Both the position numbers and the translations under genes were made by a program. The notes beneath the pieces were generated by a model. It was not told the DNA's origin, did not search any database, and saw only the letters and a list, made by a program, of their open reading frames with translations. From Aurantimonas coralicida (lineage in GTDB: Bacteria > Pseudomonadota > Alphaproteobacteria > Rhizobiales > Rhizobiaceae), in NCBI GenBank assembly GCA_011050685.1, contig DRFF01000189.1:1-64000 (forward strand): a stretch of 64,000 nt of DNA, read 5' to 3'. Each line of letters starts with the position of its first letter. Positions within the stretch are counted from its first letter, which is position 1. Positions 26,039 to 34,962 of the stretch are shown here, in pieces.

Positions 26039-27295
26039 ATGGCTCAACTTTCGGACGATTGCTTCGCATTCGGCAGACCGATGATGACGGTGGCCGAGAC
26101 GGTCGCACTGATCACATCGCGGGTGCTGCCGCTTGCGGAAACCGAATCGATTCCGCTTGGCGAAGCGGACCGGCGGATACTCGCCCGTGACATGATCTCG
26201 TCGATGGCGTTGCCGCCCTATTCCAATTCCGCGGTCGACGGCTATGCCGTGCGCGGCGTCGACCTTCCGATGACAGGAGAGCGCGGCTTTCCGGTCACCG
26301 GGCGGGTTCAGGCGGGTTCGGAAGCGAGCATCGCCGTAGGGTCCGGTGAGGCCATGCGGATTTTCACCGGCGCACCGATGCCGGCCGGCGCCGATACGGT
26401 CTTCATGCAGGAAGACGTGCGGCTCGACGAGACGGGCAGGGTAATCCTTCCCGCCGGTCTGACCACCGGCGCCAATATGCGAACGGTGGGCGAGGATGTC
26501 GAAGCGGGAGCGGTCGTCTTGAAAGCCGGCCGTCGCCTGCGTCCCCAGGACATCGCCCTCGCTGCCGCGCTGGGGGAGATCCGGGTAGACGTCAGCCGCC
26601 GTGTCCGCGTCGCGGTGTTCTCGACCGGCAACGAGATCGTCGCCGCCGGTACACCGCGTGGACCGACGCAGCTTTTCGATTCCAACCGGTTCATGCTGAT
26701 GGCGATGCTCGGGCGGCTCGGCTGTGCGATCACCGACCTCGGCATTCTGCCGGATGATCGGTCAGCGATCACGGAAACGCTGAGCAAGGCGTCATCGGCG
26801 CACGATCTGATCCTGACCTCCGGTGGCGTCTCGACAGGGGAGGCGGATTTCGTCAAAGACGCGGTGGAAAGCGCCGGGTCGCTGGTGTTCTGGCGCGTCG
26901 CGATCAAGCCGGGACGCCCGGTGGCGATGGGCGTTATTGACGGGACGCCGTTCATTGGGCTGCCGGGCAATCCGGTGGCGAGCTTCGTCACCTTCGCCTA
27001 TATCGCGCGACCGGCGATTTTGGCGCTTTCCGGCGCCGGACCCAAGCCAATCGTCTCGACGCCGGTCCGGACGGCGTTCTCGTACAAGAAGAAGAAGGAC
27101 CGCCGCGAATATGTGCGTGTCAACCTGCGCCCTGCCGCAAATGGATCGGTGGAAGCCGTGAAGTTTCCCCGCGAGGGTGCCGGCCTGCTGTCGTCGCTGG
27201 TCGAGACGGACGGGCTTATCGAGCTTGCCGAGGACGTGACGCAGATCCAGCAGGGCGATATCGTGGGCTTCATTCCCTATTCGAGCCTCTACTGA
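26039..27295 (+). CDS. moeA: Molybdopterin molybdenumtransferase MoeA (canonical)
   Basis: This 418-residue enzyme inserts molybdate (or tungstate) into molybdopterin-AMP. It carries the standard motifs: LPPYSNSAVDGYAVRG, FTGAPMPAGADTVFMQED, VAVFSTGNEIV, SGGVSTGEADF and GLPGNPVASF. It is the most conventional of the three MoeA-type proteins in this window. The ATG at 26039 starts the family region; the ribosome site is weak. A TATAGT -10-like hexamer lies at 25975-25980 in the gap divergent from fdhD, without a clear -35. A TusA-type gene follows 8 to 44 bases downstream, depending on its start. Confidence 0.92.
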   Translation: MAQLSDDCFAFGRPMMTVAETVALITSRVLPLAETESIPLGEADRRILARDMISSMALPPYSNSAVDGYAVRGVDLPMTGERGFPVTGRVQAGSEASIAVGSGEAMRIFTGAPMPAGADTVFMQEDVRLDETGRVILPAGLTTGANMRTVGEDVEAGAVVLKAGRRLRPQDIALAAALGEIRVDVSRRVRVAVFSTGNEIVAAGTPRGPTQLFDSNRFMLMAMLGRLGCAITDLGILPDDRSAITETLSKASSAHDLILTSGGVSTGEADFVKDAVESAGSLVFWRVAIKPGRPVAMGVIDGTPFIGLPGNPVASFVTFAYIARPAILALSGAGPKPIVSTPVRTAFSYKKKKDRREYVRVNLRPAANGSVEAVKFPREGAGLLSSLVETDGLIELAEDVTQIQQGDIVGFIPYSSLY

Positions 27296-27339
27296 CAAAG
27301 CGATTGACGACGCCGGCCGCCTCGGCCAACTTGCCGGCC

Positions 27340-27588
27340 ATGCCCGTTACAACCAAACTCGATCTCGTCGGTCTGAAATGCCCTTGGCCGGCCCTGAAAA
27401 CCCGCAAGGCGCTGGGCGGTCTCGCCGCGGGCGATCGCCTCGAAGTCCATTGCAGTGATCCGCTGACGACGATCGACATCCCGAATCTGATCCGCGAGAC
27501 CGGCGATAGTGTCGAGATCACCAATCGGGGCAAAGACCGCGTGGTTTTCCTGATCGAAAAGCGCCAAGAAGCCGCTGTATCGGGGTAG
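27340..27588 (+). CDS. tusA: TusA/SirA-family sulfur carrier protein
   Basis: This 82-residue cytoplasmic protein has the defining Cys-Pro motif GLKCPWP (Cys14) followed by the alpha-beta fold ending in VVFLIEK. TusA proteins carry persulfide sulfur between a desulfurase and acceptors. Next to moeA and fdhD, a role in feeding sulfur to molybdopterin or to FdhD is likely. The start is uncertain: the ATG at 27340 gives the family N-terminus, while a TTG at 27304 would add 12 residues. Neither has a strong ribosome site. It is convergent with the Mrp gene. Confidence 0.85.
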   Translation: MPVTTKLDLVGLKCPWPALKTRKALGGLAAGDRLEVHCSDPLTTIDIPNLIRETGDSVEITNRGKDRVVFLIEKRQEAAVSG

Positions 27589-27663
27589 GGCGCGAAACCG
27601 AACCGGTCGGACGGGGGGTTGCCCGCTTCCGGCCCGGCCCGGCTCAGGCGCCGCGCGGAGGCC

Positions 27664-28830
27664 TTACTCGAAGACGATCGACGGCCCGCCGCTCATCTGG
27701 CGCTCCTCCAACACCCTGGTCCATGCCTTCTCGGCGATCTCCCGATAGATTTTCGCATGCGCGCCATCCGGATCGGAAACGACGATCGGCGTGCCGCCGT
27801 CGGACGTCTCGCGGATGGCCATGTCGAGGGGCACTTCGCCGAGGAACGGCGCACCGATTCGTGTCGCTTCCTTGCGCGCTCCGCCATGGCCGAAAATGTC
27901 ATGCTGGCTGCCGCAACTCGGGCAGATGAAATAGCTCATATTCTCGACGATGCCGAGGATCGGGACATCGACCTTTCGGAACATGGCGAGGCCCTTGCGC
28001 GCGTCGATCAGAGCAAGATCCTGCGGCGTCGAGACGATGACCGCGCCGGCCAGCGGCACGTTTTGGGCCATGGTCAGCTGGGCATCGCCGGTGCCGGGCG
28101 GCATATCGACGACGAGCACGTCGAGTTCGCCCCATTCGACTTCGCGCAGCATCTGGGTCAGCGCGGAGATGACCATTGGCCCGCGCCAGATCATCGGGGT
28201 TTCCTCATCGACGAGGAAACCCATCGACATGACCTTCAGGCCGTAGCCCTCCATCGGCTTGAGAATGCGGCCGGACACCGTCTGCGGCCTGCCGGAAATA
28301 TGCAGCAGACGGGGCATGGAGGGACCGTAGATGTCGGCATCCAGAATGCCGACCTTCAACCCGTTCGCCTGAAGGCCGAGGGCCAGATTGACCGACGTGG
28401 TCGACTTGCCGACGCCACCTTTGCCCGAGGCGACGGCGATGATCGCGCCGATGCCGGGAACTCCGGCCTTTGCCGGCGGGGTTGGTCTGGCGTGAGCGGC
28501 GTGGACCGCCATTGGCGGGGGCACGGCGGCGGCTTGCTGGGCGCTCGGTGCCGGACGCACAGCCGACGCGGAGGAGGAGCCGCTGCGCTCGGCGGTCAGC
28601 GCGACGACCGCCTTCTCGACGCCCTCGGCGTTCATAGCCGCCTTTTCGGCGGCGGCGCGCAGAGGCTCCAGTTCCTCGGCACGGTCGGCCGGGACCGTCA
28701 GCGAAAAGAACGCCTTGCCGTCGGCGAGGAAAATTTCCGAGACCAGGCCGAGATCGACGATGTTACCGCTCAGGTCGGGTCCCTTGACCCGCTTGAGCTG
28801 CTCCAGAATTTTGTCCTTGCTGATTGCCAA
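27664..28830 (-). CDS. apbC: Mrp/ApbC-type Fe-S cluster carrier ATPase
   Basis: This 388-residue P-loop protein carries Fe-S clusters to target enzymes. It has an N-terminal DUF59/MIP18-like domain (ILEQLKRVKGPDLSGNIVDLGLVSEI), an Ala/Pro-rich linker, the deviant Walker A ASGKGGVGKST, Walker B LVVDMPPGTGD and the cluster-binding CPSCG. The TTG at 28830 is chosen because it gives the family start (M)AISKDKILEQL; an ATG at 28875 adds 15 unusual residues. It sits among formate dehydrogenase accessory genes, so it may help load the many clusters of that system, although Mrp is also a general housekeeping protein. Confidence 0.9.
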   Translation of the reverse strand: MAISKDKILEQLKRVKGPDLSGNIVDLGLVSEIFLADGKAFFSLTVPADRAEELEPLRAAAEKAAMNAEGVEKAVVALTAERSGSSSASAVRPAPSAQQAAAVPPPMAVHAAHARPTPPAKAGVPGIGAIIAVASGKGGVGKSTTSVNLALGLQANGLKVGILDADIYGPSMPRLLHISGRPQTVSGRILKPMEGYGLKVMSMGFLVDEETPMIWRGPMVISALTQMLREVEWGELDVLVVDMPPGTGDAQLTMAQNVPLAGAVIVSTPQDLALIDARKGLAMFRKVDVPILGIVENMSYFICPSCGSQHDIFGHGGARKEATRIGAPFLGEVPLDMAIRETSDGGTPIVVSDPDGAHAKIYREIAEKAWTRVLEERQMSGGPSIVFE

Positions 28831-28952
28831 CTGAACTCTCGCTGTTATGGAAGTCTGGACCGTCACATACGGCAAATGCGGTGCGCGGCCAATCGCGCTT
28901 CGTGATTGCAGATAATGCCGACCGCCGGGACGCGCCAGGAGGAGACACGGAT

Positions 28953-29243
28953 ATGCCGTCGCAGGGAAATGGCACGCAAGGGCAAGCGAGCGAACCGCTG
29001 GAAACCAGGAGCCCGGAGGCGTTCGTCAGGCTGGCCGACCGATTCATCGATGTCGCCAACCGCGCCAATCGCAAGGTCCCCGCGACTGACATTCACATGG
29101 CCTTTCTCTATGCCGCGGCGCGCTACAATGCCCATGTCGGGCGCAATGTCCGCGATGTCGCAGACCACGAGGTGTACGTCGAGGAAATGGCGGGCATCTA
29201 CAAGGAAATGCTGCGGACACATCTGGCCGATCCGGACGTGTGA
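28953..29243 (+). CDS. DUF5076 family protein
   Basis: This 96-residue protein of unknown function has the character of the DUF5076 family: RLADRFIDVANRANRKVPATDIHMAFLYAAARYNAHV, then an acidic helix ending EMLRTHLADPDV. It is probably soluble and helical. A strong AGGAGG ribosome site lies eight bases before the ATG at 28953. It is divergent from the Mrp gene and convergent with the DUF3306 gene. I know no established function; position suggests, but does not show, a link to the formate dehydrogenase island. Confidence 0.8.
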   Translation: MPSQGNGTQGQASEPLETRSPEAFVRLADRFIDVANRANRKVPATDIHMAFLYAAARYNAHVGRNVRDVADHEVYVEEMAGIYKEMLRTHLADPDV

Positions 29244-29277
29244 ACGGAGGGCCGACCGAGGCCCCGAAGCCTCAGTC

Positions 29278-29970
29278 CTACCCCTCCAGGCGGCTGCGTA
29301 TAGACACGCGCCGTCGCGGCTGTTCCGCCTCTTCCGGCTCGATAGATTGCACAGGCGCGAACGCGAGTTCATCCGCCTCATCGCTTTCGATGGCGATCTC
29401 GACGGGCGCTTCTTCTCCGTCTGTGGACGCCGCCGTCGGGTCTTCTTCGTCCCCAGTGATCGTGGGAGCTTCGGCGTCGCGCATCTCCTCCACGGGATCG
29501 GCTTCACCCGCGGCCGGCTCGTCAACGACGACGTCGCGCGACATGCGGCCGGTCGCCTGCTGGGTCTCCTGCTCTTCGACGCTCAGAAAGCCGCGCCCGA
29601 CCTGCCAGAGCGACTTGTAGGCATTGTGGGCGGGATTGCGGAAATCTTCGTCATAGTCGTTGAGGCCGTCGAGATTGGCGAAAACGGGATTGGTTCGCCA
29701 CAGCTTCCGCAAGGCCTGCTTGCGCAAAAGCTCGGGAACGCCGCGCTTCAGGAAGAGCGAAAAATCGTCACCCTGAACCAGCGAATCGATGTCGATCGCT
29801 TCGGCGGCAATGCGGTTCTCCTCCGCTTCCGGATCGGGCGTGTCGGCTTCGATGACCGGCGCGACATCGTCCGGCGCGATTTCTACCGCCGGTTCGATCT
29901 CGTCGGGCTCGCGCTTGCGCCGCGACCAGCGCGACAAGAAGCCTTCGGTCTTGTCGGCCTCGTCAACCAT
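29278..29970 (-). CDS. DUF3306 family protein
   Basis: This 230-residue acidic protein matches the DUF3306 family found beside alphaproteobacterial formate dehydrogenase genes. The conserved core is FLSRWSRRK at the start and LLRKQALRKLWRTNPVFANLDGLNDYDEDF in the middle; the C-terminal half is Glu/Asp/Ala-rich and low in complexity. It is probably cytoplasmic. Its start overlaps the end of the DUF3305 gene by eight bases, implying coupled translation. Function is unknown; an assembly role for formate dehydrogenase is inferred from constant association. Confidence 0.85.
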   Translation of the reverse strand: MVDEADKTEGFLSRWSRRKREPDEIEPAVEIAPDDVAPVIEADTPDPEAEENRIAAEAIDIDSLVQGDDFSLFLKRGVPELLRKQALRKLWRTNPVFANLDGLNDYDEDFRNPAHNAYKSLWQVGRGFLSVEEQETQQATGRMSRDVVVDEPAAGEADPVEEMRDAEAPTITGDEEDPTAASTDGEEAPVEIAIESDEADELAFAPVQSIEPEEAEQPRRRVSIRSRLEG

Positions 29971-30508
29971 CGTACTTGCCTCCAGCCGGTCGCTCGCGAT
30001 GAAGGAAGATCGGCTCCTGGCCGAATTTGTGCGCGTCGGTATCGAGCTTGTCGCGCCGCCGCTTCTTGAACACCTCCTCCTTGTGATAGCGATCGACGAA
30101 ATCCATGATCGCCCCGGCAATTTCGGGCGGCATCGCGACCCGCTCGACGATGTCTTCGGCGCTGTCGTCGTAGTCCTGCGCCAGATAGGGCGAGGCCGTC
30201 ACCGAATGGACAAACCACGGCAATGGGTGGGTATCGTCTTCAGAGCGCCGCAGGATGACGAAAAGGGCCGGTGTCTGGCTATTGAAATTATGGACATAGG
30301 CCTCGGTGTCCGCGGCATGGCATGTGAGATTGTGGACGCCCATGAAATAGCGGGTCATGGTGTCGTCGCGCAGAAGTTCATTGCCGGCCGAAAAGTTCCC
30401 GGAAGCGGGCGTCACGCCGACCGGAATCCAGTACTCCTTCGCCCATTTCGAGACCGATCGCCGCTTTTCGGCGAGCACTCCCAACATGATCGTCAACTCC
30501 CGGGCCAA
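29963..30508 (-). CDS. DUF3305 family protein
   Basis: This 181-residue protein matches the DUF3305 family, which almost always accompanies DUF3306 and a formate dehydrogenase. Recognisable parts are SVSKWAKEYWIPVGVTP near the N-terminus, PALFVILRRSED in the middle and the basic FKKRRRDKLDTDAHKFGQEPIFLHRERP near the end. No cofactor motif is visible. An alternative ATG lies seven codons in. It is divergent from the multi-cluster ferredoxin-like gene at 30598, with an 89-base gap that must hold both promoters. Confidence 0.85.
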   Translation of the reverse strand: MARELTIMLGVLAEKRRSVSKWAKEYWIPVGVTPASGNFSAGNELLRDDTMTRYFMGVHNLTCHAADTEAYVHNFNSQTPALFVILRRSEDDTHPLPWFVHSVTASPYLAQDYDDSAEDIVERVAMPPEIAGAIMDFVDRYHKEEVFKKRRRDKLDTDAHKFGQEPIFLHRERPAGGKYDG

Positions 30509-30597
30509 ACAGGGTCATCCTTTCGTATGAGACGGGCTTATTTGCCCGCTTCCGCTGATAGAATAACGTGTTAAGGCTCGCTCACAAGGGAGAAGCC

Positions 30598-32637
30598 ATG
30601 TCTGCAAAGCGTCAACGGGTCCTGATCTGCAATTGCGAGAAGTCCATGAAAATGGATGGGAAAGCCATTGCGCGCGCGTTTGGCGAGACGGAATTGACCG
30701 TTCATACCAATCTTTGTCGCAGCCAGATCGGCGTTTTTGAAGGCGCACTGGAGTCCGGCGACGAGATTGTCGTCGCGTGTACACAGGAAAGCCCGCTCTT
30801 TGCCGAAGTCGCGGAAGAGGGAGGACGCGAGGTCGCGGCCTTCGTCAATATTCGCGAGACCGCCGGCTGGACGACGGACAAGACGTCGACCGCGCCGAAG
30901 ATGGCCGCGCTGATCGCCGCCGCCTCCCTGCCGATCAAGCCGGCCCGTCTGCGCACCATCGCCAGCGATGGGCTGTGCCTTGTCATGGGCGAGGGGCAGG
31001 CGGCCTTCGACGCCGCCGCGATGCTCAACCGGACCCTTTCGGTCACGCTGCTCCTGACCGGAACCGACGATATTCTGCTGCCGGCCGTTCTCGATTTTCC
31101 CGTGTTCCGCGGCAAGGTCTCCATGGCGCACGGTTCGCTCGGGGCGTTCGACGTCGTCGTCGATGGCTATGCGGCCATGCTGCCCTCTTCGCGCGGCGAG
31201 CCGCAGTTCGGCCTCGCCCGCGATGGCGCCAAATCAAATTGCAGCGTCCTGTTCGACATGACCGGCGGCGCCGCCCTGTTCCCGCGGCCGACGGGTCGTG
31301 ACGGCTACTTCCGTGCTGACCCGCGTGATCCGGCCGCCGTCATGCGCGCCGTTTTCGAGGCGAGCGCCTATGAGGGCGAGTTCGAAAAGCCGATCTATGT
31401 CTCCTACGACGCCTCGATCTGCGCCCATGAACGGTCTAAAAAGACCGGCTGCACGAAATGCATCGACAATTGTCCGCCGAGCGCGATCACGCCAGCGGGC
31501 GACGAGGTCCTGATCGACGCCGATATCTGCGGCGGTTGCGGCAATTGCGCCGCCCATTGCCCGACGGGCGCCGTCTCCTACGATTATCCGGCGCGCACCC
31601 AGCTGGTCGGGCGCGTCCAGACGCTGGCGCAGACCTATCTCGCCGCGGGTGGAAAATCGCCGGTCCTCTTGGTTCACGATCGCCAGCATGGCGCGCCGCT
31701 GATCAATGCCATGGCGCGGCTCGGGCGGGGCCTGCCGGCCAACGTCATTCCGCTCGAACTGCACTCGGCTACCGGGGTCGGACATGACCTGATGGCCTCG
31801 GCGCTGGCCACCGGGTTCCGCTCGCTGGTGGTGCTGGTCGATCCGCGCAAGGCCGGCGAGTTGGACGCGCTGAATGAGGAGATCCTTCTCATCGATGCAT
31901 TGACCGGCGGAATGGCGCTCGGTGACGGCCGCGTCCTGGTCCTCGACGCGAGCGATCCCGATATCGTCGAATCGGCGCTCTACGACCTTGAGCCCGCAGC
32001 GGAAATCGCGCGTACGGCTTTTGCGCCGGTGGGCGGCAAGCGCGAGGTGGCGCGGGCCGCCATCGCGATCCTCGCCAAGGGTGGACATGCGGAGTCCGAC
32101 CTCATCCGGCTGCCCGAATCCGCGCCCTATGGCGCGATCAACGTCGATCAGGAACGCTGCACGCTGTGCATGGCCTGCGTCTCGGCCTGTCCCGCTGACG
32201 CGCTGCGCGACGATCCGGACAAGCCGCAATTGCGGTTCGTCGAATCGGCCTGCGTCCAGTGCGGCATCTGCGCGGCCACTTGCCCGGAGACCGCGATTTC
32301 GTTGGAGCCGCGCTATAATTTCGCGCCGACCGTCATGCAGCCAGTGACGTTGAACGAGGACGAACCGGCCGAATGCATCCGTTGCGGCACGCCATTTGCG
32401 GCACGCGGCATGCTCGACAAGGTCAAGGAGAAACTCGGCGGCACGCACTGGATGTTCCAGACCGAGGAGCGTGTCGCGCTGTTGCAGATGTGCGAAAGCT
32501 GTCGGCTCGAAGCCCTGGCCGCCGACGGTGGCGATCCCTTCGCGATCGCCCACCGGTCCCGAATTCGCACCACCGACGATTATCTCGAGGCCGGCAAGCG
32601 CGGACTGTCGATCGACGACTTCTTCAGCGAGGACTGA
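30598..32637 (+). CDS. Multi-cluster 4Fe-4S protein of the formate dehydrogenase island
   Basis: This 679-residue soluble protein has four ferredoxin-type cysteine motifs, two near residues 275-325 (CTKCIDNCP, CGGCGNCAAHCP) and two near 520-565 (CTLCMACVSACP, CVQCGICAATCP). Extra CIRC (about 592) and CESC (about 632) pairs could bind metal. The N-terminus (VLICNCEKSMKMDGKAIARAFG) is a separate Cys-containing domain. It has no signal peptide, so it is cytoplasmic. Proteins of this type recur beside FDH3-like operons and are thought to help assembly or cytoplasmic electron transfer; I know of no proven role. The ATG at 30598 has AAGGGAGAAG just upstream. Confidence 0.85.
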   Translation: MSAKRQRVLICNCEKSMKMDGKAIARAFGETELTVHTNLCRSQIGVFEGALESGDEIVVACTQESPLFAEVAEEGGREVAAFVNIRETAGWTTDKTSTAPKMAALIAAASLPIKPARLRTIASDGLCLVMGEGQAAFDAAAMLNRTLSVTLLLTGTDDILLPAVLDFPVFRGKVSMAHGSLGAFDVVVDGYAAMLPSSRGEPQFGLARDGAKSNCSVLFDMTGGAALFPRPTGRDGYFRADPRDPAAVMRAVFEASAYEGEFEKPIYVSYDASICAHERSKKTGCTKCIDNCPPSAITPAGDEVLIDADICGGCGNCAAHCPTGAVSYDYPARTQLVGRVQTLAQTYLAAGGKSPVLLVHDRQHGAPLINAMARLGRGLPANVIPLELHSATGVGHDLMASALATGFRSLVVLVDPRKAGELDALNEEILLIDALTGGMALGDGRVLVLDASDPDIVESALYDLEPAAEIARTAFAPVGGKREVARAAIAILAKGGHAESDLIRLPESAPYGAINVDQERCTLCMACVSACPADALRDDPDKPQLRFVESACVQCGICAATCPETAISLEPRYNFAPTVMQPVTLNEDEPAECIRCGTPFAARGMLDKVKEKLGGTHWMFQTEERVALLQMCESCRLEALAADGGDPFAIAHRSRIRTTDDYLEAGKRGLSIDDFFSED

Positions 32638-32647
32638 CCGAAGTTCC

Positions 32648-32947
32648 TCAGTTGCGGTCGTAGCAGAGCGAGCGCGCCTGCGAGCGTGACTGCTCGGCGG
32701 CGTCCGCGCTGATCATGCCCTGATCGACCATCGCGTCGATATCGGCGACCCGTTTGTCGATGCAGGCGGCCACCTCGTCCGAAACGGTCAGTTCCTGAAG
32801 TCGCTCGGCCCGTTCTCCAACGGTCGACACCCACTCCTCGGTGTTCAGCCACAGGAAAAAAGCGCCAATGGCGAGCAGGACCGCGAGCAGTAACGCCACG
32901 AGCCGCATCCACGGGGTGTTCACGATCTTTGTCGATGAGGTCGTCAT
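32648..32947 (-). CDS. Small single-span membrane protein, function unknown
   Basis: This 99-residue protein has one hydrophobic segment near residues 14-34 (MRLVALLLAVLLAIGAFFLWLN), then a soluble helical part with two cysteines (AACIDKR and SLCYDRN) that probably lies in the periplasm and could form a disulfide. I do not recognise the family. It is the last gene of the twelve-gene run led by the TorD-type chaperone, 13 bases after the DUF6352 gene, and convergent with the Fe-S protein gene. Confidence 0.7.
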   Translation of the reverse strand: MTTSSTKIVNTPWMRLVALLLAVLLAIGAFFLWLNTEEWVSTVGERAERLQELTVSDEVAACIDKRVADIDAMVDQGMISADAAEQSRSQARSLCYDRN

Positions 32948-32960
32948 ATCGTTTCCTTGC

Positions 32961-34010
32961 TCACTGTAGGCCCGGTGTCAGGGGAAGGTTCGTCAACAGG
33001 TTTTGCGGTTTCAGTCGAATGAGATTATCGCCCGACGCCGCGAGGCCCAGATAAGCCGGCTTGCCCCGCATCGTCTCGATGAGACGATCGGGTTCCAGGA
33101 ACTCCATGCGATATAGCGCGGCGATGCGGTTGAGACGGGTCTCGTCGACTGGCTCCCCCTCATAGAGCCCGTTCAGTATCAGCGTCGATTCCGTATCGAG
33201 GCCGACATGCCAGGTCCAGCGCTCGTCGCTGATCGCCTGCATGGCCTGTACGCGCACCGGCAACTGCATGAAATGACCGACCCATCGTTCGATGACCCGC
33301 GCCAGCGCGTCCTGTCCCGGCTGGGTAAAGCGGAAGTCGAGCGCGAAGTTGAACTGATCGGCGCGCTCCCAATAGGCGGCCGCGTTGTCCTCGGTCATCA
33401 CGTCGAGCGAGACCTCGCGCATCGGCGTTCCGGCCTCGGCCAGCAACGCTCCGAGTCCGCCGAAACCGCCGGATTCCGAGTACATCTCGACCACTTCCGC
33501 GTCCGCGAGCATGAGTTGGCCGTCGCTCGTCGTCGCCTTTTGGTCGCGGAAGAACAGCTCGGCGGCGCGCAGCACGAAGGGATCGCGCTCATCCGCCAAC
33601 AGGCCGGACAATACGAGATGAACCATCTGCTCGATGAAGACCGGCGGTACTTGCGGTGCGCCCGGCTGAAACAGCGCCAGATAACCCGCTTCGATCGAGC
33701 CATGCTTCAGCAGGTGATCGCGATAGCCAAGCACCAGGCGATAATTGTCGGCGGCGTCGGTATCGGCGATCGCGGCGAGCTCTGCGTCGAGGATCGGCGC
33801 GGTCGGGGTCTCCATCAGCTTTTCGAACAGGCGATGCTCGTTCTCGCAGCTCTCTTCGATCGGATGGATTTCCGGGCGCGTATAATAGGCGCGCAGGAAG
33901 TCCGGGGTCACGGCCAGCCAGCCGCTTTCGAGCCGGTGCGTCAAATGCAGCCCGGCGGATTTCCAGATAATCCGCTGCTCGCTATGGGCATGAGCGGGTT
34001 GAGCGTCCAT
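32961..34010 (-). CDS. DUF6352 family protein
   Basis: This 349-residue cytoplasmic protein matches the DUF6352 family of formate dehydrogenase islands: IWKSAGLHLTHR, DFLRAYYTRPEIHPIEESCENE, AELFFRDQKAT, ERADQFNFALDF, TWHVGLDTESTLILN and LIRLKPQNLLTNLPL. It has no known catalytic motif. Its start shares one base with the stop of the ligase-like gene (TGATG), so the two are translationally coupled. An upstream in-frame codon at 34037 is inside that gene and unlikely. Function unknown. Confidence 0.85.
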   Translation of the reverse strand: MDAQPAHAHSEQRIIWKSAGLHLTHRLESGWLAVTPDFLRAYYTRPEIHPIEESCENEHRLFEKLMETPTAPILDAELAAIADTDAADNYRLVLGYRDHLLKHGSIEAGYLALFQPGAPQVPPVFIEQMVHLVLSGLLADERDPFVLRAAELFFRDQKATTSDGQLMLADAEVVEMYSESGGFGGLGALLAEAGTPMREVSLDVMTEDNAAAYWERADQFNFALDFRFTQPGQDALARVIERWVGHFMQLPVRVQAMQAISDERWTWHVGLDTESTLILNGLYEGEPVDETRLNRIAALYRMEFLEPDRLIETMRGKPAYLGLAASGDNLIRLKPQNLLTNLPLTPGLQ

Positions 34011-34771
34011 CACGCGCCGACTCCCAAGGCCGTGCAAAGAGGGACCAGCACCGTCTGCCCTTCCGCCTGAATAAGCAGGCCGCCATCCTCGTCCATGCCG
34101 ACCATCTTGCCAGAGCGGGCACCGCAGTCGGCTGCCACGTCGATCTGCTGGTCCTGATCGTGGGCGCGCGACAACCAGGACTGGTGCGCGGCGCGAAATC
34201 CATCATGCGTCCACCCGTCGATCCATGACAGGAAGTGCCGCGCCACGGCCTCGATGATGCTGGTTCGGTCCAATTCGCCGCAACCTTCCTCGTAAAGCGC
34301 GGTCACATTCGGGTCGAGGCCGGGTTCGCCGCGCGAATTGGCCGACGTGTCGAGCGCCAGCTCGAAACCGACAACGATTTGGTCCGGAATATCGGCAGCG
34401 ACGGCGTTGTCCGGAGCGCGGAACGCGACCTTGCCGACGATCCCGCCATTGGCCAGAATCGTGCCGGGCCAGCGGAAGGTCAATGCCAGATTGGGCGGGC
34501 CGATGGCGCCCACCGCGTCACCGAGCGCAACCATCATGACGGGGACCATCTGCGCCGCAACCACGAGAGGCGTCTCCGGTTCGAGAATGAACGCAGCCGC
34601 GGCGCGGCGGCAATCCTCGCTCCAGACGACATCTCCAGCTCCGTAGGAACCCGACACTGCACCCTCCACCGCGACGGCGAAGGGGTCCGCGTCGGCGGCA
34701 ACCGCGTGACCGGCGAAGACAGGCGGAAATTCCGGATCGGCCAGTTGCTGGACCTCAGGCGCTGCGGGCAT
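34010..34771 (-). CDS. Biotin/lipoate-protein-ligase-like protein with degenerate active-site motif
   Basis: This 253-residue protein has the ligase fold pattern: GDVVWSEDCRRAAAAFILEPE, LALTFRWPGTILANGGIVGKVAF and a C-terminal beta domain of DUF4444 type (SGKMVGMDEDGGLLIQAEGQTVLVPL). True ligases carry K-W-P-N-D before the catalytic lysine loop; here it is R-W-P-G-T and the GRK loop is changed, so biotin or lipoate transfer is doubtful. No biotinyl or lipoyl acceptor gene lies nearby. It is coupled to DUF6494 upstream and DUF6352 downstream by one-base overlaps (TGATG). It is a regular member of these islands, role unknown. Confidence 0.8.
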   Translation of the reverse strand: MPAAPEVQQLADPEFPPVFAGHAVAADADPFAVAVEGAVSGSYGAGDVVWSEDCRRAAAAFILEPETPLVVAAQMVPVMMVALGDAVGAIGPPNLALTFRWPGTILANGGIVGKVAFRAPDNAVAADIPDQIVVGFELALDTSANSRGEPGLDPNVTALYEEGCGELDRTSIIEAVARHFLSWIDGWTHDGFRAAHQSWLSRAHDQDQQIDVAADCGARSGKMVGMDEDGGLLIQAEGQTVLVPLCTALGVGA

Positions 34772-34962
34772 CACGGCAGTTGGATTTCGCCCTCGACCAC
34801 ATGATTGAGCGGCGCGCCCTCGGCGGTCAGGACGATCTTGACCTTCAGCGAGCCCGAGCCCGCCTTTCCCGTGCGCACCAGATCTTCGATTTCGTGCTGC
34901 GAGGTTACCCCGACCTGCTTCAGGAATTTTCTCAGCGACATGTTGAAGGCTTCTTCGCTCAT
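34771..34962 (-). CDS. DUF6494 family small protein
   Basis: This 63-residue protein matches DUF6494: EEAFNMSLRKFLKQVGVTSQHEIEDLVR, then a short beta region VKIVLTAEGAPLNHVVEGEIQLP. It is small, acidic and probably cytoplasmic. It overlaps the protease gene by four bases (ATGA) and the ligase-like gene by one, so it lies in a tightly coupled set. Function unknown. Confidence 0.85.
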   Translation of the reverse strand: MSEEAFNMSLRKFLKQVGVTSQHEIEDLVRTGKAGSGSLKVKIVLTAEGAPLNHVVEGEIQLP

